Source: Chondrosia reniformis | Taxonomy: Eukaryota > Porifera > Demospongiae > Chondrillida > Chondrillidae | Reading direction: 5' to 3' | NCBI GenBank assembly: GCA_947172415.1 | Contig: OX359199.1 | Coordinates: 6,258,884 to 6,322,883 of the forward strand | Length of the DNA stretch: 64,000 bases | Shown here: in pieces, positions 36,601 through 48,000 of the stretch | Numbering within the stretch: the first letter of the stretch is position 1 | Layout of the letters: each line of letters starts with the position of its first letter | The notes under the pieces: model-generated | Told to the model about the DNA's origin: nothing | What the model saw: the letters and a program-made list of their open reading frames with translations, nothing else | Database searches by the model: none | Position numbers and translations under genes: made by a program

Positions 36601-37418
36601 TACGGCTCACAACCGCAGATATAGAAGCAACTGCTGTATCCATTCATCTACATGCTTTATTATATTACTACGTGTAGTATGTGTATTAGTATATTCAGTA
36701 TATTACTACAAACAGTACGTATATTACTACATTCAGTATATTACTACAAACAGTACGTATAGTAGTACCATGTTCCAATAAAGATTCCTGTTAGCTAATT
36801 GGAAACATGTGACTAGCATAAACCGTTGCACGGTTGCCTACAAATTGTCTACCTGATTGGAATGCAGAGTCATCTTGAACTTTTCAAAGTAGTACCACTT
36901 TCTAGCTTCATTCTCTTCCAAATCGTGATAATACATTCAGTACCTAGATAGATCTTTGGGTTATTTTAATATATGGTGCTACAGCTTTCTATTGAGATTA
37001 ACTGTACATTCTCATGATCCATTTACTGTAAGGAGTTCTCTGTGTCAACATTGTTAACCTCTGCATATTTGGGTCCTAACCAATTTGTGCCTTCCTTGCA
37101 ACACTATATACCTCTCCCTTTTTATGGACTTGTAGCTTGATTTGTGTGTGTTATGGAACATTGTTGTTATCTTAAGGCCTATATATGGTGGTGGAATCCA
37201 ATTGTGTCAGTCTTGCCAGTCTTGTTAACACAAAACTTATTTATTCATATCTCTCCACCAAATGGATTTTTCTTTAATTGTATGACTGTCTCTTCATTTT
37301 ATCAAGTCCTTAACTCCATATTTAGACTATAGTGAAAGCGGATATAGTCAAGTACAGCAACACTCCTAAACAAGTCACTAACCAGAAATCTACCAGTTCA
37401 ATATGCTCCCTCCAATAA
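33620..37418 (+). CDS. RAB28: RAB28 small GTPase
   Basis: Seven exons: 33620-33797, 33971-34059, 34500-34632, 35442-35514, 36456-36486, 36558-36635, 37326-37418; 224 residues (human 221). Motifs: P-loop [17 protein letters not shown], the RAB28-type DIGGQT in place of [31 protein letters not shown] restored across the exon 3/4 junction, FVSAKS, and KADIVKY near the end. It ends in CSLQ, a CaaX box for farnesylation as in human RAB28 rather than the double cysteine of most Rabs. RAB28 works with cilia and intraflagellar transport and in membrane shedding. Intron 4 holds a 13-bp minisatellite, and intron 6 holds a reversed fragment of the HSPA12-like gene. The polyadenylation signal is AATAAA at 37650-37655. 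Confidence 0.93.
35536..35889. repeat. 13-bp minisatellite in RAB28 intron 4
   Basis: About 27 copies of TGTGTACCTCAAG with variants CGTGTACCTCAAG and TGTGCACCTCAAG, beginning right after the donor site at 35515. All three plus-strand frames are open because 13 is not a multiple of three, so they translate to shifted versions of one peptide. These are not genes. Confidence 0.95.
36684..36932 (-). pseudogene. Inverted partial copy of HSPA12-like exon 1 / intron 1
   Basis: This RAB28-intron segment is the near-identical reverse complement of about 41546-41790, which spans the last 77 bp of exon 1 of the plus-strand HSPA12-like gene, its GTAGAC donor and the start of intron 1, including the ATACGTACTGTATGTAGTAA repeat. 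Only a handful of substitutions separate the copies, so the event is recent. The fragment has no start codon, no catalytic region and no downstream exons. Confidence 0.85.
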
Positions 37419-37753
37419 CCATGCTCCACCATGTATACGTACATACCCCAGACCTTACTGAATACACTAACCTGTATACTTCCTTATAAGGAGTATTATT
37501 TTGGACACTTAACTGTTTTTATGTTATATTGTTGTATTATTAACTGTATATAGTAAAACGGAAAAGAACTTTTAATTCCTGTATATTGGTTGAAGATTAA
37601 TGTTAATACCATGTTTAGCCACTCTTAATCAATAATAGCATTGTTATGAAATAAAACATATTTACAGCAAAGGGGATTGAATTATAAAGTATATACACAA
37701 TCAAAGTGATTAACAAATGGTTTACAGTTATGGTAAAATTGGTGCATCACACA
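37419..37753. other. Convergent 3' region, RAB28 and minus-strand HSPA12-like gene
   Basis: AT-rich intergenic sequence between two converging stop codons, carrying the RAB28 3' UTR. No further gene is seen. Confidence 0.45.
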
Positions 37754-40700
37754 CTATTTACATAGCAAGTCTAAGTTGGCCAGTGCAGTGTGACCACTGG
37801 CACAGTCCACTGCACAAACAGTTATTTCTGTGTCTCCAAATCTCATGTAGACCTTGATTTCTCTGCTAGTCCCATCTTCCCTGATCGATAAAGGTGGCAT
37901 TTGTAACCTCAGCTCCCCAACTCTCATCACACCTGGATCGGTAATAAACAGTGTTTTCTCATCGTCGGTTGCAAATAGAGTGATAGTGGTAGTTGTAGTG
38001 GAAGAGATTGCTGGATTGTAGCTCTTGAGAACAACGTCATTGACTGGGATAGCCTGATCTGTCACTACATATGGCTCAAAGATGTCGGTACACCACTTCT
38101 TGCCTCCCTTCACTATGCACTTGTTTGGAGGGTGCTTGGCAGGATTGTAGGCATTGAGGACACCAACACCATAGGTCAGCGCTGATCTTCTTATTTTTAC
38201 AACTGTTGGATCCATGCCAAAGAAGACGGCTCCTTTCAGGATTGTCAGAGAGACATCTTGAGGTATGACTACTCTTAGTCGGGTCTCAAAATGCTTCTTA
38301 ATCTCATGCTGCAGTACTGGAGATTCTGCAAATCCACCAACTAGAAAAAGATGGCTGATATTGGTCAGCCTTGGGTGGTCTAGCAGAGTGCGAATGTGAC
38401 CTGTGATCTTTTCTGTGACCGGATGAAAGAGGTCATACATGATGGCTGCCTTGATGCGTAATGATCCCTGACTGTTCCATTCTATATTAGGATTATGGTA
38501 AGCCTTTACAGCATTTTCTATCGTGCAGTTGGTCTGAGCATAGAAGAACTTAATGAAGGAAAAGGGCAGAGAGATGTTGAATGCTACGGTGTTCTTTAGT
38601 GGATTTACAGATCTCTTTTTGGACTCAAATGTATCCATGAGCTCCATCCATCCCATTGGTCTGTGTTGTTTATAATCCATTATGAAATCTTTGCCAAAGA
38701 TCCGGTGTAACAGATGCTCAAACTGGTGATCAACGCCCACTGATCCCCAGGCTCCCCCAGTGGCCTTGTACAGCTCTGATAGGCTGCCCTTCTCCCCAAG
38801 CTCGTGGACTGTAAGATCTACAGTACCTCCTCCACAATCTACAATGATGTACCTCATTCCGCTCACAAACAAACTGTGATCTCCCAACTTGTGGCTTGGC
38901 ACAGGAGAGGCACCAGAATTCTGTGATGAATAAGGACTGTTACAATCCAAGGATGAGGTTGGAGAGCTTTCCAATGAGGAAGGCCTGAACCTAGTCATTC
39001 CTTCTCTAGCCTTCTTCAAGCCAAGTCCCAGTCCACCATTTCTCTTCAACACTGGTGAGTTGCAAGCTTCTAAGTCAAGCAAAGAGTCCCATCGTTTTAG
39101 CTTTTGACAATAGATGGATGCAGCTTCTGGCTCCAGAGCTATCAGAAGTTCATCTGGTCCGTCTTCTTCAAGCAACCCAGCCTATATGAATGTGAAATAG
39201 AGCTGGTATACAAGGAAGCATTTCAGTTAGGAAGCTGAAAGACAATAACTCTATTGTGAATCTGCTTTTTTCTAAAGTCCTTGAAACCCGTAAATGTACA
39301 TATCTTTGGAGTATATACATGTCAATATATTATATGTATAGAGGCCCAGTGGAGCAAGGAAGACTCTTGTATCCTCATTTAAGCTCTCACTAGGTTTAGT
39401 TTCCTATATAGGTGGCTTTTTAGAGTATGTATGTATAGAAATTTCATAATGTTTTTAGATTACTTGTACTATAGGAGATGTTGTTGTAAGAATTCTTTGG
39501 TATGTGCTTGGCTTGTAACAATCTGTGTGTAATTAGTTAGTTCAATTGAAATTTCCCTCTCACCTCCATTGCTGAAAGTCTCATAAATTGTTTAGCTGAT
39601 TGGGTCCATATGGCAGGAACTGTTATGACCCAACGAATTACATAGTCAATGATTCCGGTAGTTGATTGGTCAAATATTTCTTGCATGAACTGTTCCTTGA
39701 AGTAGCAAAGAGCATTAGCAAAAACTGTCACTGCTGATATTTGTTTTCCATTAGCAGCTGTTAAGACCATATCTCGGTGAATGTTCTGTAATTAAAATAA
39801 GAAGCAGTTCTCTTAGGGTATATACTATTGTACAAAGGGTGGAATTTTGACTAATAGGAAATTGACACCTAGAGTAACAAAGTAATGAAACATAGTTTCT
39901 ATTTATATCACATTTGTCCAAATGAAAACTTCTGTTGGTCAGCATGTACTAAGGTAAACATCACTTGCTGATGTAAATGTTGGCACTAGCTTTACGCCTA
40001 CCCAAATGGTCAAAGCTGAATTATTTGTGACTTCACTTCTCTCCTTACACGGAAGAGGGAGTATATGCATAAACCTTGCACTGCCTACGTACATTTATAG
40101 ATGTAGTCAGTCCAAGGTTTATCTATTATCTGCCTTGTTTTAATACAATTTGTAATGTTTGGTTATTGCTATATACATAGATTAAAGTGCATAAATTTAA
40201 ATTGTATACAATTGCTTTCAACAACTTTAATGTATAATGTTGTATTCTTTAAGTATGGAGAGCAGCCATATATAGTGATAACATAATCAAAGATAATAAT
40301 ACAACAGAAGAACTACTTCTGCAAATATTTGTAATTCTTAGAATCTCAACCTAGCTGCTACATATAAAAGATTTAAGCAATGGTTTGTCGTATATATACA
40401 GTATATGTATATTTAAGCCTTAAAACATATAACATGTACACTATGTCATACAATACCATTATATGTTTAGCTCAAATATTATAATGTTATTCATGCCCTC
40501 TATAATAGAACCTAATTATCATAAATTGATACTCTTAAGAAGTACTTAAGTATGTAGAAGTAAATATTTCATATGCATTCTCCAGTTGTTTCTGCCATGC
40601 ATGCGTGCAGCTTACCTCTGTATAATGTAACTCCATCTTGAATTTTTCAAAGTACAGATATCTTGATTGATCTACCACTTCCATGTCGCTATAAATCTCT

Positions 40701-41122
40701 TTAGCTTCGTATCCAAATGCCACGAAATCCTCATGCTCAGAGAGAAGTATGGCAGTCGGGGTCTTAAAGAAGATAGAGTTCCTCTCTTTGGGACCGCAGT
40801 CAGCTCTCCGCATCAGATGTACAACATCAGGATATTGTGAGAACGCGTATGCGTACCCGCTGCATGCCGTTCCAAAGTCTATCGCAACGACAATAAAATC
40901 GTCGGACTTGCTCAGCGGACGCTTCTCGGCAGTACCATTTGAAAATGACGCTACACCACTATCAGAAGATTTCATTCTCTTCTTTCTGGCTAGCTTCTTC
41001 CACCATTTCCCCTTTTTCTCAACATTGGCCATTGTACGCGTGATATGTGTAGGACGAACTAATGGCGAGCGCTCGTTCACAAGCGGTTTTAAGGCGGTTC
41101 TATCAGTTGCAATGGTATTCAC
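37754..41122 (-). CDS. HSPA12: HSPA12-type HSP70 family protein, paralogue 1
   Basis: Three exons on the minus strand: 41122-40616, 39785-39564, 39181-37754; 718 residues (human HSPA12A 675). The actin-like ATPase signatures are present: VVAIDFGTACSGYAYAFS (phosphate 1), [49 protein letters not shown] (phosphate 2) and LFLVGGFAESPVLQ. HSPA12 proteins are divergent HSP70 relatives that lack the classical substrate-binding domain. A basic N-terminal stretch (KKGKWWKKLARKKRMK) precedes the ATPase core, and a serine-rich insert (RFRPSSLESSPTSSLD) lies between the EAAS and DCGGG motifs. The exon boundaries and the 222-bp middle exon match those of the neighbouring paralogue exactly. Introns are long for this window and hold a dispersed repeat at 39360-39430. 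Confidence 0.92.
39360..39430. repeat. Dispersed repeat, copy 2
   Basis: Matches 5522-5602 (AGACTCTTGTATCCTCATTT, GGTTTAGTTTCCTATATAGG) with scattered substitutions. It lies in the intron between exons 2 and 3 of the minus-strand HSPA12-like gene. Confidence 0.55.
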
Positions 41123-41169
41123 AGCCGCGTAGGAGTGACTCTAGATTCCTGTCTTTTCTAGTGTGATCG
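41123..41169. promoter_or_regulatory. 47-bp divergent promoter between HSPA12-like genes
   Basis: Only 47 bp separate the two start codons. If both first ATGs are used, transcription start sites must lie within this gap or inside the opposite gene's coding exon, so the promoters almost certainly overlap. No TATA box or clear heat-shock element triplet (nGAAn) is visible in the gap itself. A downstream start in either gene would widen it (MANVEKKGK at 41032 for the minus gene). Confidence 0.5.
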
Positions 41170-44100
41170 ATGATGTATGGTAGTTCGAAAGGAGATGATA
41201 GAAGGCGTTCAGTCCCTTCGACAAGAATGACTGAAAATGGTTTTATTGGCCCTCAGTCTTACAATGCCAAGAAAACGCTGTCTCGGAGCTCCAGCTCTTC
41301 GAGTAGCAAATCTGCCAAGACCAACGGTCACAATTCGGATTATCACTTCGTAGTAGCGGCCATTGACTTTGGGACAACATACAGTGGCTACGCGTTCTCT
41401 TTCACGAGGGACCCCGACAGTATTCGCATGATGCGAAAATGGGAGGGAGGGGACCCTGGAGTCACTAACCAGAAGACGCCCACTACGGTACTACTGAAGC
41501 CCAATGGCGAGTTTCATTCGTTTGGATTCTCGGCGAGAGATTTTTATCACGATTTGGAAGAGAATGAAGCTAGAAAGTGGTACTACTTTGAAAAGTTCAA
41601 GATGACTCTGCATTCCAATCAGGTAGACAATTTGTAGGCAACCGTGCAACGGTTTATGCTAGTCACATGTTTCCAATTAGCTAACAGGAATCTTTACTGG
41701 AACATGGTACTACTATACGTACTGTATGTAGTAATATACTGAATTTAGTAATATACGTACTGTATGTAGTAATATACTGAATTTAGTAATATACGCCACT
41801 ACAAGTACAAGAATAAAAGAAAAGACTTAGTAATAATTGCATTCTGTTTACCCACTAATATTTGAGGAGATGTGTTTATAAATACTTTAGGTGCTACATA
41901 TAGAATGCTGATCCTGTAGTATATGTGATGTATATGATGAATCTAGATCTGTATCAAGTTTTACTCTTCTCCATATTTGATTAGTTACAATTTGACAGTA
42001 TGTACTTCACTATTCTGAGCGTGTCTTCCATCTTTAATTTCATGTATATATGTAATGTAATCCTGGTACTGAGCCTCTAAGATTTCCAATATTGGCATCA
42101 AATTTATATAACTTAAAGACATAAAATACATTGTACATCTTGTTTTATGAGTACAGCTAGTACATAATATTATTATTGAATGTAGTATTGTCGTGGATTA
42201 ACTGGCCTTGACCCTTCTCTCCCTCCATATTCTCAAGAGTGATATTGCCTGATTGTATGATTGATTATGGTGCAACTTGCTCAAAGTACTCTACTAATCA
42301 GCAGGATATATGTGTTGTTTATTAACCAAACTAGTTGTGTTTGTTGGACAACAATTATTATTGGTATCAGCACTTACATTTACATACTGAAATTATTGGT
42401 ATCAGCTCACTTACATATACCATTGATGCTGGTTCCAGATCCATTGCATAAAGTGTCTGCGTGTTTATGTTAAATGATCAGTGACCTATTTGTTAGTTCA
42501 CACTTTGTGCAAAGATCTGTGTTTAATTCAACCTAATCTGTGAATTTACGTGTGCATCATGTAGCAAGTCAAATCCATTCACTTAATTAATAGGCACCAC
42601 TGTTGGTGGTGTGTTGCAGCCATTAAAGACCTGGTATCATGTATCCAATCATAGTGGGCATGCATCCCAGCAAACAGGAAAACATGTTGATAGTATATCC
42701 AATATTCGCCCACAGGAGGTGTGGTGTGGTACATTTTGTTTCTCAAGTTTGCTTCTGTGTATCTGTGCTCTACTTGACTACAAGTATTTGCATACCTGAC
42801 ATTCATGCTTACATGACTTCTCAACCATTATTTCAATTATAAATTAGCACACACTGTCTCTCTATGTAGGATTTGCATAAAGGGGTTGAGATTCAAGCAG
42901 CCAATCGAAAAAGGATGCTAGCCTTAAAAGTATTTTCATATGCCTTGAGGTTCTTCAAGGAACACTGTCTCCAGGAGCTCTCAGATCAATCAGCCACTAG
43001 GATAGTCAACGAGGACATTAGATGGGTCATTACAGTTCCAGCCATTTGGAGACAACCAGCAAAGCAGTTTATGAGACAGGCTGCTTATGATGTAAGGGGA
43101 TTCATTTCATATTAGTACATCTGTGTCATGAAACCTGATGGATTATCTTAATTTATTATTCTAAGACTTGTCTGATATCCTATAAGTACGCATCTCAAAG
43201 GTTTATAACAAATCTGCTTACACATAACTGTTTTTACAGACTTGCCTTATCTACAAGTGACTACAACTAACAAGTCCCTTAAGGCAATTGATATATTCAC
43301 TAAACAGTTCTTTATCTACCTCTGGTAATGTAAAACCAATTGTTGGTTGACAATATGATAAAGTGATTACTTGTGTCTTTAAAACGTAATCCTTTCTTAT
43401 CAAGCAAATACTGTCTATACGAAATGTCACATACATTCTTTGCTATATGAGGTAATGATTTATATTATGTATACATGTATGTGTGCATGATGTGTAAGTG
43501 ATTTATGTTACTGTTGTTTTTAAAGGCTGGGCTGGCATCTCCTAGCAACCCAAGTCAACTGTTGATTGCACTAGAGCCAGAAGCTGCCTCCATTTACTGC
43601 AGAAAACTGAAACAAAGAGAATGTGTTCCTGACGATGACCACTCTACTTCTGGAACTTTTGGATCTTCGTTATCACTGAAACCTCAAAGACAGTCTACTT
43701 CCTCCCTTGCATCAAGTAATCCTTCACTTCCAGTGTCAACAGACTTCAAGGCTGGAACGCGATACCTTGTTGTAGACTGTGGAGGCGGAACTGTAGACTT
43801 GACAGTACATGAAATAGAGGTTGGAGGAACAATAAAGGAACTCTATAAAGCATCCGGTGGCGCATGGGGAGCTATTGGAGTTGATCAGGAGTTTGAAGAA
43901 TTATTGAAAAGAATATTTGGTATAGATTTTGTTCTGAGCTTCAAGTCAACCAAACCTGCCGGTTGGGTTGATCTCATGATTGCTTTTGAAGCAAAGAAAA
44001 GAACAGCAAGTCCTACTAAATCAAACCCACTCAATATTTCACTTCCGTTCTCTTTCATCGAACACTATCAGAAGCTAAAAGGCCAAAATGTAGAGGCTGC

Positions 44101-44848
44101 TATCAGACGCTTTAACAGCAAAGACATTAAGTGGTCTTCACAGGGCATGCTTAGATTATCTCCAGCTGCAATGCATGCATTGTTTGATCCGGTGATGCAA
44201 GAGATCCTAGGTCACATCTCTGAACTAATCAAGAAGCCAGAGCTAGATGGTTTAAAGTTTCTTTTCTTAGTAGGAGGCTTTTCAGAATCCTCCTTCCTTC
44301 AGGCAGAGGTTAGGAATGCATTTAGCCACAAGGTAAAGGTTATCATTCCTCAAGATGTCAGCCTGTCTATTTTGAAAGGAGCCGTAATATTTGGGCTTGA
44401 CCCTACGATTGTGAGAGTGCGGCGGTCAGCTCTGACTTACGGGGTTGGTGTGCTCAACAAGTTTATTGATGGCAAGCATCCGCCCGAAAAACAGGTTCAA
44501 AAGGACGGTGAGTGGTGGTGTACAGATGTTTTTGACACATTTGTTATGGCCGACCAGTCTGTCACTCTTGGAGATGTAGTCACACGGGCATACACTCCTG
44601 CCAAATCTTACCAAACTCACACTGTCATCACCATTTACAGCAGCGAAAAGGAGCATGTTATGTACACTACCGACCCTGGAGTGAAGAGGTGTGCTGAACT
44701 GTATCTTGACATGCCCGACATTACAGGGGGCAAGAGCCGGCAACTGCAGACAACAATGATGTTTGGAGACACTGAAATAAAGGTTGAAGCAAAAGACTTA
44801 ACGAGTGGCAAAGTAGCTAAAGCAGCTATAGACTTTCTTAATAAGTAA
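41170..44848 (+). CDS. HSPA12: HSPA12-type HSP70 family protein, paralogue 2
   Basis: Three exons: 41170-41622, 42870-43091, 43526-44848; 665 residues. Motifs: [84 protein letters not shown], and the C-terminal [20 protein letters not shown] shared with paralogue 1. The serine-rich N-terminus ([13 protein letters not shown]) replaces the lysine-rich one of the sister gene. Intron positions and phases are the same, so the pair arose by inverted tandem duplication of a three-exon gene. HSPA12-type genes are expanded in several marine invertebrates, where they are often discussed in stress and immune contexts; any role here is inference. A reversed fragment of its exon 1/intron 1 sits in RAB28 intron 6. 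Confidence 0.92.
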
Positions 44849-45081
44849 ATTTTTATTTGCGTTCTATTCTACATGATTCCAAAACAATCTCTTAATATAT
44901 TTTTTGTAGATATACAATATACATTAATTCTCCGCATATACTCGATTATATATATCTTTAGCTTCGTCGATTACGTTTACCATTTTAGATATCGATTTAA
45001 ATGAATCGATAAATGTTTGTTAATCACGTGCTTATAGCCGAGAAGTAAATTAAATTAAATATACTTAGTGACTACGTACGT

Positions 45082-48000
45082 ATGTGCGCAAAGGTTGATG
45101 AAGACATGATTCAAGCGGAGGATGAGCCCCTGGTGCAATCATATCCCAAGGTATAGCCGCTTCTCTATTATATAGCTATTGATCCGAAGCTTATTGGTGT
45201 TCTACTGCACTACATCGAAGGACATGTTGAAAGGGCAAAACATACGTATATGACTTTTTAGCTGTAATCTGTTTCAGTTTTGTCTCTGCTGTATTTGTTC
45301 TTGTTTCATCCACTCTACATCCATATTCTTCATTTATATTCAATCCATTAATCCATTTCAATAATGCAGTTCAGATCTACTTCAAAAGTGTATCTGCTCC
45401 TCTGTTTTGTAGTAGTAGTGGTAAGTGTTGCAATATCAGGTGGAGGTCGCATGATATCTTGAAAGTGTGTGTGTGTGTAGGTGATAGTTCTGGTGGCTAT
45501 TGCTATTGGAATTGGTATTGGCTACGTTATTGGTAAAGGTAAAACATCTGTCATCAATGTCCCAGGTTAGGTCTGCATGTCAGCACATGTTGACTGAATT
45601 TATTGTTCACTAATTTGTATTCAAGTGACCACCACTCAGTTTCCAAGCTTTGAGCCATCAAAATACAGAGATGAGATTTGGTAAGCATGTCTCATTACAT
45701 GTAGTCATGTACTTCACATGCGTACATCAGAATGTATTTTGTGATGCGTTGTGTATCATTCTGATTTGTATCGAGTTAGGCTTGCAAACCACATGGTGAG
45801 GGACAACAATACGCTTTCCCACTGACTTTGTTATTCAGCCATAGCTTGAGTGTAAATGTACTGTATGCTTGGTAGGAATTGGTATAAGGTATAATGTATG
45901 GGAAACAGTGGTTGATCCAGCACTAGGAAGTATTTGTATTGACTTCACTTTCAATTAGTTGGACCTCTGAATGTATCAGAGACCAAATCTAATATCCAGC
46001 ATGTCACAACCCGCTAGCAGACTTCTAAAATCTATACGTATGCCTGTAGCAACAACTCCCCAGTGTTCCAGATATCTCTGGATGGATACTGGGTTGGGTA
46101 CTTCAAGAGAAACCTCAGCTTCTTCCTCCAGTCTCTGGCTGACAATGGAGTCAGAGCGGAGTACCTCCGGAGTCAGTACCCTACAAAGACCTTTCCCAAC
46201 CACTTTAGCATCGTTACGGTGAGTATGCAAAGTGGTCTTTGTTTTATAACTTTCTAATATTTAGTTCCAATTACTTGGGGAATCTTACAAGTTATTACTA
46301 TTTTCAGGGGCTATTTCCTGAATTTCATGGAATTGTAGATAACAGATTCTATGACAAGCACTTTAATGAAACCTTTTCAATTACAAACAAAGATGAAACT
46401 AACTCAAAATGGTGGCACGGAGAACCAGTAAGTTTCACTGTAGCATGTGTGTCCAATGAATGGAATCAGACCTTGCACAACAGAACCCTTGGTTTGCAAA
46501 GGATTTGGCTTGTATTTGTCTGATTCTGGTTTATTCTATTCATACAGATATACTTGTATACTCTGTATGAATAGAATAAACAAAAATACACATCACACAA
46601 TGGGACTATTGTACATGCAAACATTTGTATATACATACAATGTCAGGTATGGGTAACTGCCAAGAAGCAAGGTTTGATAACTGGGGTGTACTTCTGGCCC
46701 GGGTCAGAGACAGAGTTTGACGGTATTAGACCTGACTACTACTTCAAATACAATGGGTGAGTACTCGCCTTATCACACTAGTGACTGCAATACCTTTCAC
46801 CTTCTGTATCCATGCAGAAGTGATCCCTTTATCAACCGGGTAAACACAGTATTGAGCTGGTTTGACCTGCCCAAGGATAAGAGGTGAGCCTGGCCTGGTA
46901 CATGTGGAGGGTCAGAGTTACTCCTGCAGATTTAGCTGTATACAAGTGCTCTCTTAATTAATATGATAAATCACAGAACCTACGTATGTGTAGCTGTGAT
47001 ACACTCAATGTACTGACTCGGCAATTATTTCTGAAAATTTATCTCATTTGGTAACACTGCTATGTACCATTCCAGGCCTCAGTATATTGCGACATACTTC
47101 AGCCAGCCTGACCATTCTGCCCATAAGTATGGACCCATGTCAGCACAAGTGAGTAACCTCAGGTGATGCAATCCAATAATCTCTCCACATTTATGTACAT
47201 TTAAAGTACTTGTGGTTGCCTTATCACCTCACTATGGACTGGTGTAGGTCAATGAATCCCTGATCAGCGTGGACTACTATTTGGGACTCGTAATAGCTGG
47301 ATTGAGGCAGAAAGGAATACTGGACTGTGTCAACATTATTGTCACTTCAGATCATGGTCAGTTAACAATGTCTGTGTGATCCTCCAGTCACCTTTATCAG
47401 AGTAATACAATAGGAAGTCAGTTATCTGAACTTTTATTATCCAAACACGTGTCTATCATTGTACAATCTCTATGGTACCATGGTGTTAGTCAATGGACTC
47501 CTCTTGCATAGAGCAGGGAAATGAGCCAGAAACTGACTACAGCCAATGACTACCTTGGCAGACTGCAATCAAATCACCTCCATATTACATATTTTTGTAT
47601 ATACACTGTATAGTTTGCTTTACCAATAAACTCTTCTACATAAATTATCAAACTTGATGTATCTGATCCCAATATGTTTGAATAAGTGACTTTCTACTTA
47701 ATAATATATACTTAAATGTATCTACGTACTCCTATATGCAGGAATGATTGAAGTACCTAAATCTCAGCTAATTTATTTGAATGTAAGTGGTATTCATCTG
47801 TGAGTATATACAGCTATGCAGTTCCTGTGGGTGCTTGCTATATTGGACCCTCTATATATGTATTGCAGACTAGTGTGTTTCCAAAAGATGTTATTTTTGT
47901 GGTGAACGGAGTGTCAGTTGCAATTGATGTTCTACCCCCAGGTACCCTGTGTGCGTAACATTATGTGCATTTCATATTTATTTATATAGCATTTATACAA

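Noticed and set aside
40749..41132. Plus-strand frame opposite HSPA12 paralogue 1 exon 1
   Set aside because: Antisense shadow of a strongly conserved ATPase-domain exon.
46239..46260. Upstream exon candidate for ENPP at 45961-45975 (TGGACCTCTGAAT)
   Set aside because: It cannot be joined without a frame break, whereas splicing 45680 directly to 46050 restores phase and the SLDG motif.
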